Of a stretch of 64,000 nucleotides of DNA, positions 1 through 8,928 are shown one piece after another. Origin of the DNA: Qipengyuania sp. HL-TH1 (GTDB lineage Bacteria; Pseudomonadota; Alphaproteobacteria; Sphingomonadales; Sphingomonadaceae). The stretch is from the NCBI RefSeq assembly GCF_036365825.1, contig NZ_CP142675.1, positions 1,116,001 to 1,180,000 of the forward strand, given 5' to 3'. Within the stretch, counting starts at the first letter, position 1. The number at the start of each line of letters is the position of its first letter. The notes under the pieces were generated by a model that ran no database searches, was not told the origin of the DNA, and saw only the letters and a list, made by a program, of their open reading frames with translations. A program made the translations under genes and the position numbers.

Positions 1-1
1 G

Positions 2-670
2 GTGGAGCGCATTCTGGCATCACACAGCCGGGTGACCGCGGGCGGCGAACTGCCGATCCTGCCGCGTATCGTCCGCGAGCAATTGCAGCCCTATCCCGAA
101 TCGCTGGTTGGCCGCGACGCCGATTTCTACACCGGCTTGCGGCAACGCTATCTGAAGGGGCTGGGCGAGATGGATCTGCCCACCGCTGGCCTCACCGACA
201 AGCGACCCGACAATTTCCTCCATCTCGGCCTGATCAAACGTATCTTCCCGATGGCGAAGATCGTGCTCACCCGGCGCAATCCGCTCGACAATTGCCTGTC
301 GATCTACTTCGCGCATCTCGATCCAGCGCTCACCTATGCCGCCTCGCTCGACAGCGCCGCGCATTGGTATCGGGAATATGAGCGTCTGGCCGCGCACTGG
401 CTGGAGCTCTACCCCGATGATGTCCGTGTCGCGGATTACGATGCGCTGGTTAGCGATCCCGAAGCCGAAATCGCCGGGCTGCTCTCGTTCCTCGATCTGG
501 AGTGGGAGGATGCCTGCCTGACGCCACACCGCGGCACCGCCCAGGTACGCACCGCAAGCGCGTGGCAGGTGCGCGAGCCGCTCTACACGAGATCGTGCAA
601 CCGCTGGCGCAATTACGCGGGCCATCTCGATAGGCTGCTCGCTGTTTTCGGAGAGCCGAACCGCGCTTGA
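2..670 (+). CDS. Sulfotransferase family protein, C-terminal part (cut by window edge)
   Basis: The reading frame is open from the first base, so the gene begins upstream and the N-terminal PAPS 5'-phosphosulfate loop is missing. What remains starts just after that loop (residues VERILASHS). It keeps the typical 3'-phosphate-binding stretch KIVLTRRNPLDNCLSIYF near residue 86, in which Arg, Pro, Asp and Ser are the conserved residues. This is the pattern of bacterial TPR-sulfotransferases, which transfer sulfate from PAPS to a protein or small acceptor; the acceptor cannot be read here. The next gene, an oxygenase, follows on the same strand within about 60 bp, so the two may be co-transcribed. 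Confidence 0.8.
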   Translation: MERILASHSRVTAGGELPILPRIVREQLQPYPESLVGRDADFYTGLRQRYLKGLGEMDLPTAGLTDKRPDNFLHLGLIKRIFPMAKIVLTRRNPLDNCLSIYFAHLDPALTYAASLDSAAHWYREYERLAAHWLELYPDDVRVADYDALVSDPEAEIAGLLSFLDLEWEDACLTPHRGTAQVRTASAWQVREPLYTRSCNRWRNYAGHLDRLLAVFGEPNRA

Positions 671-732
671 CGTTCGCGTCCCGCTGGGTGAGAGTTCGGC
701 CTCCGAACCATGTGGGACCGACTATACCGGTG

Positions 733-1740
733 ATGCAGCCTCCGACGATGTCCCCCGCACAAGCCGATATTCGGCTGGCGAAGGATAATTACGACTTTGC
801 CGCGCTCATGGCGAAGGGCGACCATCATTACGCTCGCGGCGAACTGCGCGCGGCGGGTTCGTTCTACGGAATGGCGGTCTCGGTCGCTCAGAGCGGGCGT
901 CCGGCGGACGGACGCGAAGCGGCGCGTGCGGCGCAGGCGATGCAGGACATCCAGCAGCAATTCGTCCGGCATCTCGTCACCTCGCTGGCCGAGGCCGGGC
1001 ACCCGCAGCAAGACTGGCACCCGCGCTTCGCCAACTCGCTGGCGATGATGGTGGGTGCAGCCCAGCGCGCGCCGGAATCGCGCTCCTTTCCGGCGATGCC
1101 CAGTGTCTACTACTACCCCGGCCTGCCGCATGTGGAATTCGCCGATACGCACCAGTTCGACTGGCGCGAGGCGGTCGAGGAGCGCACCGAGGACATCGCC
1201 GAGGAAGCGCGCAAACTGTTGGCCGGATCGGGCACGTTCAAGCCCTATGTCGAGGCCGAGGCCGACCGGCCGCAGGGCGATATGCACGGCATGCTTGGCA
1301 ATGAGGACTGGAGTTCGCTCGACCTGATCGAGAAGGGCGAGCCGGTTGCCGAGCATATCGCCCATGCCCCCGTGGCCTACCAGACGATCACTCGGGAAGT
1401 ACCCGTCTGCACCATCCCCAATCGCGCACCGACGCTGCTGCTTTCGCTGCTCAAGGCGGGCAAGAAGATCCCGCCGCATCACGGCATGCTCAACCCGCGC
1501 TATATCTGCCACCTACCGCTGATCGTTCCAGGCAATGGCGCGCTGCGTCTGGGCTCGCAAAAGCGCGAATGGCGGAAGGGTGAACTCATCGCGTTCGACG
1601 ATACGATCGAGCACGAGGCGTGGAACAATTCGGGCGAAGACCGGCTCGTCCTGCTGTTCGATGTCTGGCGTCCCGAACTCGAGCCGATCGAACACGCGCA
1701 GATCGCCGCGCTGTTCGCCGCCGTGGATAGCGCGGGCTGA
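733..1740 (+). CDS. Aspartyl/asparaginyl beta-hydroxylase-like 2OG-Fe(II) oxygenase
   Basis: The C-terminal half has the aspartyl/asparaginyl beta-hydroxylase fold signature: IPPHHG, then NPRYICHLPLIVP, then a GELIAFDDTIEHEAWN block whose His and Asp would bind iron, and a closing DVWRPEL. The N-terminal about 140 residues are helical and TPR-like (YARGELRAAGSFYGMAV). The family hydroxylates Asp/Asn side chains or lipid A using 2-oxoglutarate; the substrate here is unknown. The frame is open back to a TTG at 667 that overlaps the previous stop, but those residues look non-coding. ATG 733 was chosen and ATG 748 is nearly as good. About 335 aa. Confidence 0.8.
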   Translation: MQPPTMSPAQADIRLAKDNYDFAALMAKGDHHYARGELRAAGSFYGMAVSVAQSGRPADGREAARAAQAMQDIQQQFVRHLVTSLAEAGHPQQDWHPRFANSLAMMVGAAQRAPESRSFPAMPSVYYYPGLPHVEFADTHQFDWREAVEERTEDIAEEARKLLAGSGTFKPYVEAEADRPQGDMHGMLGNEDWSSLDLIEKGEPVAEHIAHAPVAYQTITREVPVCTIPNRAPTLLLSLLKAGKKIPPHHGMLNPRYICHLPLIVPGNGALRLGSQKREWRKGELIAFDDTIEHEAWNNSGEDRLVLLFDVWRPELEPIEHAQIAALFAAVDSAG

Positions 1741-1856
1741 CCGGACAAGTCCCCAACCGTCTGTTCGATTTTCGACCAATGGCCTTGACGAACTACGCCA
1801 AGAAAGGGAGCTTGGGCCAAAGTGACGGGCATACCCGCGCTTCGGGAGAGGTTTGA

Positions 1857-3143
1857 ATGGCGACTGTGGCAGCACGGCAAACAGGCGGATCGGTCAGGGT
1901 AACCCTGTGGATCCTGCTGATTGTCTACATTTTCAATTTCATCGATCGGCAAATCGTCAATATCCTTGCCGAACCGATCCGGATGGAGCTGGGGCTGAGC
2001 GATACCCAGATCGGCCTGATGACGGGGCTGGCCTTCGCCTTGTTCTATACCGTGCTCGGCTTGCCGATTGCGCGCTTCTCCGACCGGTCCACGACCAATC
2101 GGCCGTGGCTGATCGGCGGCGCGCTGGCGATCTGGTCCGCCATGACCGCGCTCTGCGGCCTGGCGCAGAACTTCGTCCAGCTGCTGCTCGCGCGGATCGG
2201 TGTGGGGGTGGGGGAGGCCGGCTGTACGCCGCCCGCGCATTCGCTGATTGCGGATATGGTCGAACCCGCCAAGCGATCCTCCGCGCTCGCCTTCTACGCG
2301 CTCGGTATTCCGATCGGCACACTGTTGGGGATGCTGATCGGCGGGCTGCTCGCCGATTCGGTGGGCTGGCGCAATGCCTTCCTGATCGTGGGCCTGCCGG
2401 GGCTGGCGCTCGCGGTGGTCGTGTTCATCTTTCTGAAGGACCCGCGCCGCACCGGCATGATGCAGGCCGGGTCGCAGCAGTCGACCGAACAGATGCCGAT
2501 AAAAACCGCGCTCAAGGCCATGTTCAGTTCTCGCGCCTTCGTCCTGCTGGTCGCGGCAGGATCGGCGGCTGCCTTCCTCGCCTATGGCAAGGTGACCTGG
2601 ATCACGATCTTCTTCCAGCGCACCCACGGGCTGACCCCGGGTGAAACAGGGCTGTGGTTCGGCCTGGTCAATGGCGGGGCAGGCATCGCCGGTACCGTGC
2701 TGGGCGGCTATATCGCCGATCGCTGGGGGTCCAAGAACCGCCGCCACGTCCTCACTGCACCTGCAGTGGGCATGGTCATCACGATTCCCTTCGCCTTGCT
2801 TGCCTTCATGAGCGACAACTGGCTGATGGCGCTGTTCCTGCTGATCGTGCCGACGATCTGCAATTCGCTCTATTACGGCCCGACCTATTCGAGCGTGCAG
2901 GGGCTGGTACCGCTGCGCGCCCGCGCGATCGCAGCCGCAGTGCTGCTGTTCTTCCAGAACCTCATCGGGCTTGGCCTCGGGCCGCTGTTCTTCGGGATGA
3001 TGTCCGACCTGCTGCAACCCGCCTATGGCGAAGAGAGCGTCCGTTATGTGCTCTATGGCGCGACGTTCCTCGGGCTGCTGCCGGCGTTCTTCTTCTGGCG
3101 CTGTTCGCTACGCCTCAACGAGGAACTCGACCAGAAGGACTAG
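1857..3143 (+). CDS. MFS transporter, spinster-like
   Basis: A 428-residue protein with about 12 hydrophobic segments across its whole length. The first segment (residues about 15-35) runs into FIDRQIVN, and the loop between helices 2 and 3 reads GLPIARFSDR, the major facilitator motif A variant of the spinster-like group. A second motif, RIGVGVGEAGCTPPAHSLIAD, fits helices 4-5 of that group. Substrate unknown; relatives next to catabolic genes move organic acids or aromatic compounds. The ATG follows a GGGAGAGG ribosome-binding site. The last codon shares a CTAG with the stop of the opposing DUF817 gene, and there is no terminator between them. Confidence 0.87.
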   Translation: MATVAARQTGGSVRVTLWILLIVYIFNFIDRQIVNILAEPIRMELGLSDTQIGLMTGLAFALFYTVLGLPIARFSDRSTTNRPWLIGGALAIWSAMTALCGLAQNFVQLLLARIGVGVGEAGCTPPAHSLIADMVEPAKRSSALAFYALGIPIGTLLGMLIGGLLADSVGWRNAFLIVGLPGLALAVVVFIFLKDPRRTGMMQAGSQQSTEQMPIKTALKAMFSSRAFVLLVAAGSAAAFLAYGKVTWITIFFQRTHGLTPGETGLWFGLVNGGAGIAGTVLGGYIADRWGSKNRRHVLTAPAVGMVITIPFALLAFMSDNWLMALFLLIVPTICNSLYYGPTYSSVQGLVPLRARAIAAAVLLFFQNLIGLGLGPLFFGMMSDLLQPAYGEESVRYVLYGATFLGLLPAFFFWRCSLRLNEELDQKD

Positions 3144-3973
3144 TCGGGTTCGCGCACCGGGGCGACGAGTTCGACCAGCACAAAGCTGATCAGCATCAGC
3201 AGGAACCAGCTGCCGAGCTTGGCGGGGCTGACCATGCGCCAGCCATGCTCCTGCCCGGGATAGGTCCAGGCCTGCGCGAAGGTGCCGATATTCTCCGCCC
3301 CCCAGATGAACATCGCCACCAGCCCGAAGCCCACCAGCAGCGGCATCCAGCGATGCACACGCCAGTTGCGGAAGTGGACGCGCGTGCGTGCGAACAGCAG
3401 GATGGTTGCCGCGAACAGCACCAGGCGGATGTCCGGCAACCAGTGATGCGCGAAGAAATTGACGTAGATCGCGCCCGCCAGCACCCATGTCGCCCAGCGC
3501 GGCGGATAGGCGCTGTAGCGAAAGTCGAAGATCCGCCAGACGCGCGCGATATAGCTACCGACCGCGGCGTACATGAACCCCGAAAACAGCGGGACCGCGC
3601 CGATATGGAGCACGCTTGCCTCGGGATAGATCCACGATCCCGCAGCGGTCTTGAACAGCTCCATCACCGTGCCGACGACATGGAAAATCAGGATGACCTT
3701 GGCCTCCGCCCAGGTCTCGAGCCGGAACGCCAGCATCGCCCCCTGGATCGCCAGCGCCGCCAGCGTCAGGAAATCATAGCGATGCAGCGCCGCATCTTCG
3801 GGATAGAAGAAATGCGTGCCGAGCAGCAGCGCGAGCAGCAGGCCGCCGAACAGGCACGCCCAGGCCTGTTTGAAGCCGAACAGCAGGAATTCGTACAGCC
3901 ACAGCCGCCAGCCGGGACCCGGATCGAAGCATTCGAGCCGCGCGCGAACCGCGGCGAACCGCGAATGGCGCAA
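3140..3973 (-). CDS. DUF817 family integral membrane protein
   Basis: A 277-residue, strongly hydrophobic protein with 7-8 likely membrane helices. It matches the DUF817 family by its conserved patches: EFLLFGFKQAWACLFG near residue 30, LHRYDFLT, RLETWAEAKVILIFHVVGTVMELFK near residue 100, and SWIYPE. The function of this family is not known. It starts two bases after the stop of the upstream VWA gene, so the two are probably translated from one message. Its stop overlaps the stop of the MFS gene in a CTAG. Confidence 0.85.
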   Translation of the reverse strand: MRHSRFAAVRARLECFDPGPGWRLWLYEFLLFGFKQAWACLFGGLLLALLLGTHFFYPEDAALHRYDFLTLAALAIQGAMLAFRLETWAEAKVILIFHVVGTVMELFKTAAGSWIYPEASVLHIGAVPLFSGFMYAAVGSYIARVWRIFDFRYSAYPPRWATWVLAGAIYVNFFAHHWLPDIRLVLFAATILLFARTRVHFRNWRVHRWMPLLVGFGLVAMFIWGAENIGTFAQAWTYPGQEHGWRMVSPAKLGSWFLLMLISFVLVELVAPVREPD

Positions 3974-3974
3974 A

Positions 3975-5159
3975 TCAGGCCCCGGTCTTGCGGCTCAGTT
4001 CGCGCATTGCGTCGTCGAGCCCGCCGAGCGTCAGCGGATACATCCGGTCGTTGACCAGCTGCTTCATCACCTTGGTCGACTGCGAATAGGACCACTGCTT
4101 TTCGGGCACCGGATTGAGCCAGACGGTCGCGGGATAGGTATTGGTCACGCGCTGCATCCAGGTTGCGCCCGCTTCCTCGTTCATATGTTCGACGCTGCCA
4201 CCCGGATGGGTGATCTCATAGGGGCTCATCGCGGCATCGCCGACGAACACGATCTTGTAGTCGTGGCCGTATTTGTGCAGCACGTCCCAGGTCTTGGTGC
4301 GTTCCTGCCAGCGGCGGCGGTTGTCCTTCCACACGCCTTCGTAAAGGCAGTTGTGGAAGTAGAAGAATTCCAGGTTCTTGAACTCCGCCGTCGCCGCGCT
4401 GAACAGTTCCTCGGTCACCTTGATGAACGGATCCATCGACCCGCCGACATCGAGGAACAGCAGCAGCTTGACCGCATTGTGCCGTTCGGGCCGCATCCGG
4501 ATGTCGAGCCAGCCCTGCTTGGCGGTGCCGTCGATCGTTGCATCGAGGTCGAGTTCGTCCGCAGCGCCTTCGCGCGCAAACCGGCGCAGGCGCCGCAGGG
4601 CCATCTTGATGTTGCGCGTGCCCAGTTCCTTGGTGTTGTCGAGATTCTTGAACTCGCGCTTGTCCCACACCTTCACTGCACGCTTGTGCTTGCTTTCGCC
4701 GCCGATCCGCACGCCTTCGGGATTGTAGCCCGAATTGCCGAAGGGCGAAGTGCCCCCGGTGCCGATCCACTTGTTGCCGCCCTGGTGGCGCTTTTCCTGT
4801 TCCTCGAGGCGCTTCTTCAGCGTCTCCATGATCTCGTCCCAGTCGCCCAGGCCCTTGATCTTTTCCATTTCCTCTTCGGAGAGGAATTTCTCGGCCACCG
4901 ACTTCAGCCAATCCTCGGGAATCTCGACCGGGTTCTGGCCGTAATCGGTCAGTATGCCCTTGAAGACCTTCTGGAATACCTGGTCGAACCGGTCGAGCAG
5001 GCCTTCGTCTTTCACGAAGGTCGCCCGGCTGAGATAATAGAACGCCTCGGGCGATTGCTCGATCACGTCGCGGTCGAGCGCCTCGATCAGCGTGAGGTGT
5101 TCCTTGAAGCTTGCGGAAATGCCCGCAGAGCGAAGCTCGTCGACGAAATTGAAGAACAT
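3975..5159 (-). CDS. CoxE-like VWA domain protein
   Basis: A 394-residue soluble protein of the CoxE/VWA-containing group that works beside MoxR-type AAA ATPases in cofactor insertion or enzyme maturation. The N-terminal 110 residues are helical (HLTLIEALDRDV). A charged middle carries the repeated low-complexity stretch GGNKWIGTGGTSPFG. The C-terminal half is the VWA fold with a metal-site motif LLLFLDVGGSMDP, in which the first serine of DxSxS is glycine, as I recall for this subgroup. The partner ATPase lies 1.6 kb away at 6766-7620 on the same strand, with a chemoreceptor gene inserted in the opposite direction. Confidence 0.83.
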   Translation of the reverse strand: MFFNFVDELRSAGISASFKEHLTLIEALDRDVIEQSPEAFYYLSRATFVKDEGLLDRFDQVFQKVFKGILTDYGQNPVEIPEDWLKSVAEKFLSEEEMEKIKGLGDWDEIMETLKKRLEEQEKRHQGGNKWIGTGGTSPFGNSGYNPEGVRIGGESKHKRAVKVWDKREFKNLDNTKELGTRNIKMALRRLRRFAREGAADELDLDATIDGTAKQGWLDIRMRPERHNAVKLLLFLDVGGSMDPFIKVTEELFSAATAEFKNLEFFYFHNCLYEGVWKDNRRRWQERTKTWDVLHKYGHDYKIVFVGDAAMSPYEITHPGGSVEHMNEEAGATWMQRVTNTYPATVWLNPVPEKQWSYSQSTKVMKQLVNDRMYPLTLGGLDDAMRELSRKTGA

Positions 5160-5284
5160 GGCCGGCAGCCTAGCGCGTGCCTTGGCGCCGCACCAGTTAC
5201 TTATCGCGCGTATTTTTTAACTGCCCACTAACCAACGCGGCGTAAGCTACGCAGAACAAGACCAAAAAGGGGGTCACACAGGCA

Positions 5285-6685
5285 ATGGAACTCAGCGCGA
5301 TCGATGCCAGGGGGGCGTCGGCTCTGGACCAGATACCGGCAGCTTGCGGCAAGGTAACCGTGGGCTGTTCGGACGTGGCGGGGATCGTCCAGGGGGTCAT
5401 CGATTCCTTCGGCCACCTGCGCAGCGAATATGTCGAGCTGCAGGGCACGGTCACCGCGCTCGACGAAGACCAGCGCAAGGTTCTCGAAGCCAGCGACGAG
5501 GCCCGGCTGCTGTCCGAACGCGCGATCGAGCGGCTCAACGACGGGTCGATGCTGATCAGCAATTCGCTGAACGAAATCGGCAACCTCCTCAGCCTCGTCG
5601 AAACGCTGTCGCAACACGTCACCGGTTTCGCCGCGGCGATGGACCAGGTGCGCCGGTCGAGCCAGGAAATCGACCAGATTGCCGAGACCACCAATATCCT
5701 TGCACTCAATGCCACGATCGAGGCGATGCGCGCGGGCGAGCAGGGCCGCACCTTTGCGGTGGTCGCCAATGAAGTGAAGACGCTCGCCAGCGAAACGCGC
5801 AAGGCGACCGAGGAAATCGGCCGCACCATCGACACGCTCGGCAATGAAGCCGAACAGGTGATCGAAAAGATCGAAAGCGGCGCCCAGGCAAGCGTCCATG
5901 CGAAGGATTCGGTCGGCTCGATCGAGGACACGATGCGCAGCGTGACCGAGCTGTTGACCGAGGTCGACGGCCAGCAGGATCTGATCGCGCGCAACACCGC
6001 CAAGATTTCGGACCATGTCCACCGCGTGCAGGACGTGCTCGGCGATTTCGACGGCGCGGTCAGCGACAATGAGAACAAGCTGGCGACCGCGCATGACCGG
6101 ATGGAAGGGCTCGAACTGATCGCCAGCGACATGTTCGACAAGCTGGTGAAGGCCGGCCTGTCCCCGCAGGACAGCGTCATGGTCGAGAAGGCGCAGGGTC
6201 ATGCCGCGCAGGTCGTCGCGGCGGCCGAAGCCGCGATCGCCGCGGGCGAGCTGACGATGGAGCAATTGTTCGACTGCGACTACCGCGAGGTACCGGGCAC
6301 CAACCCGCAGCTCTATCGTACGGGGCTGAGCGACTGGGCCGATGCCCATTGGCGCCCGATCAACGACGCGGTGAGCAGCGAAGGCCGCCCGGTGATCATG
6401 TGTTCGCAATCGGATACCAACGGGTTCCTGCCGACACATGTCAGCGAACATTCGCGCCCGCCGACCGGCGATCTGGCGCATGACACGCAGCACTGCCGCA
6501 ATGGCCGCATCATGCTCTACGCGATCGACAAGACCGCCAAGACGCAGACCGAACCCTATATGATGGCGGTCTATCGCCAGGAAGGCGACGGCAAGAACTA
6601 TCTCGTCGTACGCAATGTCTATGTGCCGCTGGTCATCAACGGTCGCCGCTGGGGCGATTTCGAACTGGCCTATAGCCTGGACTGA
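5285..6685 (+). CDS. Soluble methyl-accepting chemotaxis protein with C-terminal sensor domain
   Basis: A 466-residue cytoplasmic chemoreceptor with no membrane segment and no HAMP domain. Residues about 60-290 are coiled-coil. The kinase/CheW-contact hairpin is clear: TTNILALNATIEAMRAGEQG followed by FAVVANEVKTLA. Residues about 298-466 form a C-terminal globular domain ending VVRNVYVPLVINGRRWGDFELAY, which resembles a Cache-type ligand-binding fold. The sensor thus sits after the signalling domain, as in cytoplasmic receptors that read internal signals. It stands alone, with no che genes in the window, and is transcribed divergently from the VWA gene. A strong hairpin terminator follows. 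Confidence 0.85.
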   Translation: MELSAIDARGASALDQIPAACGKVTVGCSDVAGIVQGVIDSFGHLRSEYVELQGTVTALDEDQRKVLEASDEARLLSERAIERLNDGSMLISNSLNEIGNLLSLVETLSQHVTGFAAAMDQVRRSSQEIDQIAETTNILALNATIEAMRAGEQGRTFAVVANEVKTLASETRKATEEIGRTIDTLGNEAEQVIEKIESGAQASVHAKDSVGSIEDTMRSVTELLTEVDGQQDLIARNTAKISDHVHRVQDVLGDFDGAVSDNENKLATAHDRMEGLELIASDMFDKLVKAGLSPQDSVMVEKAQGHAAQVVAAAEAAIAAGELTMEQLFDCDYREVPGTNPQLYRTGLSDWADAHWRPINDAVSSEGRPVIMCSQSDTNGFLPTHVSEHSRPPTGDLAHDTQHCRNGRIMLYAIDKTAKTQTEPYMMAVYRQEGDGKNYLVVRNVYVPLVINGRRWGDFELAYSLD

Positions 6686-6707
6686 TCCGCGAGCGGATAA
6701 CGAAAAA

Positions 6708-6737
6708 GGGGCGCGAACCGAATGTGGTTCGCGCCCC
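6708..6737. terminator. Bidirectional intrinsic terminator
   Basis: A perfect 12-bp stem (GGGGCGCGAACC at 6708-6719 and GGTTCGCGCCCC at 6726-6737) with a 6-base loop lies between the convergent chemoreceptor and moxR genes. On the minus strand the stem is followed directly by TTTTT, a strong intrinsic terminator for moxR. On the plus strand the following bases are only moderately T-rich. Confidence 0.85.
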
Positions 6738-6765
6738 TGTTCGTTGTTCTTTCGTGAGGAGAGCG

Positions 6766-7620
6766 TCAGCTCTGCCGGCGCGCCATGAAGGCGAGGCGTT
6801 CGAACATCATCACGTCCTGCTCGTTCTTGAGCAAGGCGCCATGCAGCGGCGGGATCGCGGCGTTGGGATTGGCATCCTGCAGCACTTCGATCGGCATGTC
6901 CTCGTTGAGCAGCAGCTTGAGCCAGTCGAGCAGCTCGCTAGTCGAGGGCTTCTTCTTCAGGCCGGGCACGTCGCGGATTTCGTAGAAGATTTCCATCGCC
7001 TTGGTGACGAGCGTCTTCTGGATGCCGGGGAAGTGGACCTCGATGATCTCGCGCATCGTCTCGGTGTCGGGGAACTTGATATAGTGGAAGAAGCAGCGGC
7101 GCAGGAAGGCGTCGGGCAGTTCCTTCTCGTTGTTCGAGGTGATGACCACGATCGGGCGTTCCTTCGCCTCGATCCGCTCATGCGTTTCATAGACATCGAA
7201 ACTCATGCGATCGAGTTCCTGCAACAGGTCGTTGGGAAACTCGATGTCGGCCTTGTCGATCTCGTCGATCAGCAGCACGGGCAGTTGTTCGGCGGTGAAT
7301 GCCTCCCACAATTTGCCGCGCCGGATGTAGTTCGAAATGTCATGGACGCGCTCGTCGCCCAGCTGGCCGTCGCGCAGGCGGGCTACCGCGTCATATTCAT
7401 ATAGGCCCTGCTGCGCCTTGGTGGTCGATTTGACGTTCCACTCGATCAGCGGCGCGTCGAGCGCCTTGGAAATCTCGTGCGCCAGAACCGTCTTGCCCGT
7501 GCCCGGTTCGCCCTTGACCAGCAGCGGACGCCGCAGCGTCACTGCTGCATTGACTGCGACCTTGAGGTCTTCGGTGGCGATATAGGCCTGCGTGCCTTCA
7601 AAACGGGTCGGTTCTGTCAT
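6766..7620 (-). CDS. MoxR-family AAA+ ATPase
   Basis: A 284-residue AAA+ ATPase of the MoxR/RavA clade, which acts as a chaperone with VWA proteins. Walker A is GEPGTGKTVLA at about residue 37, Walker B is VLLIDEIDKAD at about 114, sensor 1 is VVITSNNEKELPDAFLRRCFF, and the lid domain follows. The likely partner is the CoxE-like VWA protein at 3975-5159. The two genes are normally adjacent; here the chemoreceptor gene separates them, and the terminator at 6708-6737 ends the moxR message before it reaches the VWA gene, so each needs its own promoter. Confidence 0.9.
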   Translation of the reverse strand: MTEPTRFEGTQAYIATEDLKVAVNAAVTLRRPLLVKGEPGTGKTVLAHEISKALDAPLIEWNVKSTTKAQQGLYEYDAVARLRDGQLGDERVHDISNYIRRGKLWEAFTAEQLPVLLIDEIDKADIEFPNDLLQELDRMSFDVYETHERIEAKERPIVVITSNNEKELPDAFLRRCFFHYIKFPDTETMREIIEVHFPGIQKTLVTKAMEIFYEIRDVPGLKKKPSTSELLDWLKLLLNEDMPIEVLQDANPNAAIPPLHGALLKNEQDVMMFERLAFMARRQS

Positions 7621-7710
7621 CGGTTTTCCCTTGCAACTTTACGTTAGCGTTAGGGACCGGGCACCGCTCGTGCAAGGGGGCGTTATGGCTTCAGACGCGA
7701 GGAAGAAATC

Positions 7711-8928
7711 ATGCCGACCGAAAAGATTACTATCGCCACCGATGCCGGCCACGAACTGACCGGCTCGCTCGAACTGCCCACCGGGCTGGTGCGCGGGGCG
7801 GCGCTGTTCGCGCATTGCTTCACCTGCACCAAGCAGAGCCGCGCGGCGGTAAGCGTAGCGCGTGCGCTGGCGCAGGAGGGCATCGCCTGCCTGCGGTTCG
7901 ACTTTACCGGGCTGGGCGGGAGCGATGGCGAATTCGGGCGCGCGGGTTTTGCCACCGATGTCGCCGATCTGGTTGCGGCAGCGGAGGAGCTGCTGGTGCG
8001 TTTCGCGCAGCCGATCCTGCTGGTCGGGCACAGCCTCGGCGGCGCGGCGGTGCTGGCGGCGGCGGATGACCTGGGCTTCGACAAGGTCGCCGCGATCGCC
8101 ACCATCGGCGCGCCCAGCGATGTGCCGCATGTGCTCCAGCGGATTGACGGCGATCTCGAGGCGATCCGCAAGGAAGGCGAGGGCGAGGTCACCATCGGCG
8201 GCCGCGATTTCGCACTCAGCCGCGATTTCCTCGAACGGGTCGAGAATATCGACCTGCTGGAGGAGGTCGGACGACTGAAGCGCCCGCTGCTGTTCCTGCA
8301 TTCCCCCACCGATGCAATCGTCGGGATCGAGAACGCCAGCGCGCTGTTCCGCGCGGCCAAACATCCCAAGAGCTTCGTCAGCCTCGAGGGCGCGGACCAT
8401 CTGCTGCTCGACGAGGCCGATGCGCGCTTCGCCGCCAGCATGATCGCCGCCTGGGCAAGCCGCTATCTGCCGCTTCGCGACGACTGGCCGATGCCCGCCA
8501 AGGGCGTCGTGGTGAAAACCGGTCATGGCAAGTTCGGCACCGAGGTGCACACCCGCACCCACCGTTTCATCGCCGACGAGCCCAAAAGCTACGGCGGCGA
8601 CGACAGTGGGCCGACGCCGTATGATTTGCTCAACGCCGCGCTGGGCACTTGCACCGCAATGACGATGAAGATGTACGCCGATGGCAAGGGCTGGCCGCTC
8701 GAGGGGGCGACGGTCGAGGTGACGCATGAGCGCAAGCACCAGGACGAATGCGACCATGTCGAGGCGATGGAGGAGGGGCGCCCGATGCAGGCGCTGGTCC
8801 GCCGGATCGAACTGCATGGCGGCAAGCTTTCCGACGACCAGCGGAGCCGGATCATCGCCATCGCCGACAAGTGCCCGGTGCATCGCACGCTGGAAAGCGA
8901 TCTCCACGTGCATACCACCGGGGTCTAG
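7711..8928 (+). CDS. Alpha/beta hydrolase fused to OsmC-family peroxidase domain
   Basis: A two-domain protein of 405 residues. Residues 1-255 form an alpha/beta hydrolase with the nucleophile elbow LLVGHSLGG at about residue 110, a late acidic residue (PTDAIVG) and a final His (GADHLL). Residues about 262-405 form an OsmC/Ohr-like domain with its two redox cysteines in LGTCTAMTMKMYA and DKCPVHRTLES. OsmC proteins reduce organic hydroperoxides, so the fusion may de-esterify and reduce lipid-derived peroxides; that link is inference. The same fusion occurs in many proteobacteria. Its stop shares a CTAG with the opposing lipoprotein gene. Confidence 0.88.
   Translation: MPTEKITIATDAGHELTGSLELPTGLVRGAALFAHCFTCTKQSRAAVSVARALAQEGIACLRFDFTGLGGSDGEFGRAGFATDVADLVAAAEELLVRFAQPILLVGHSLGGAAVLAAADDLGFDKVAAIATIGAPSDVPHVLQRIDGDLEAIRKEGEGEVTIGGRDFALSRDFLERVENIDLLEEVGRLKRPLLFLHSPTDAIVGIENASALFRAAKHPKSFVSLEGADHLLLDEADARFAASMIAAWASRYLPLRDDWPMPAKGVVVKTGHGKFGTEVHTRTHRFIADEPKSYGGDDSGPTPYDLLNAALGTCTAMTMKMYADGKGWPLEGATVEVTHERKHQDECDHVEAMEEGRPMQALVRRIELHGGKLSDDQRSRIIAIADKCPVHRTLESDLHVHTTGV

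Noticed and set aside
6720-6740. Treating the 12-bp hairpin as a transposon terminal repeat.
   Set aside because: No matching copy elsewhere in the window, and its T run and position fit a terminator.
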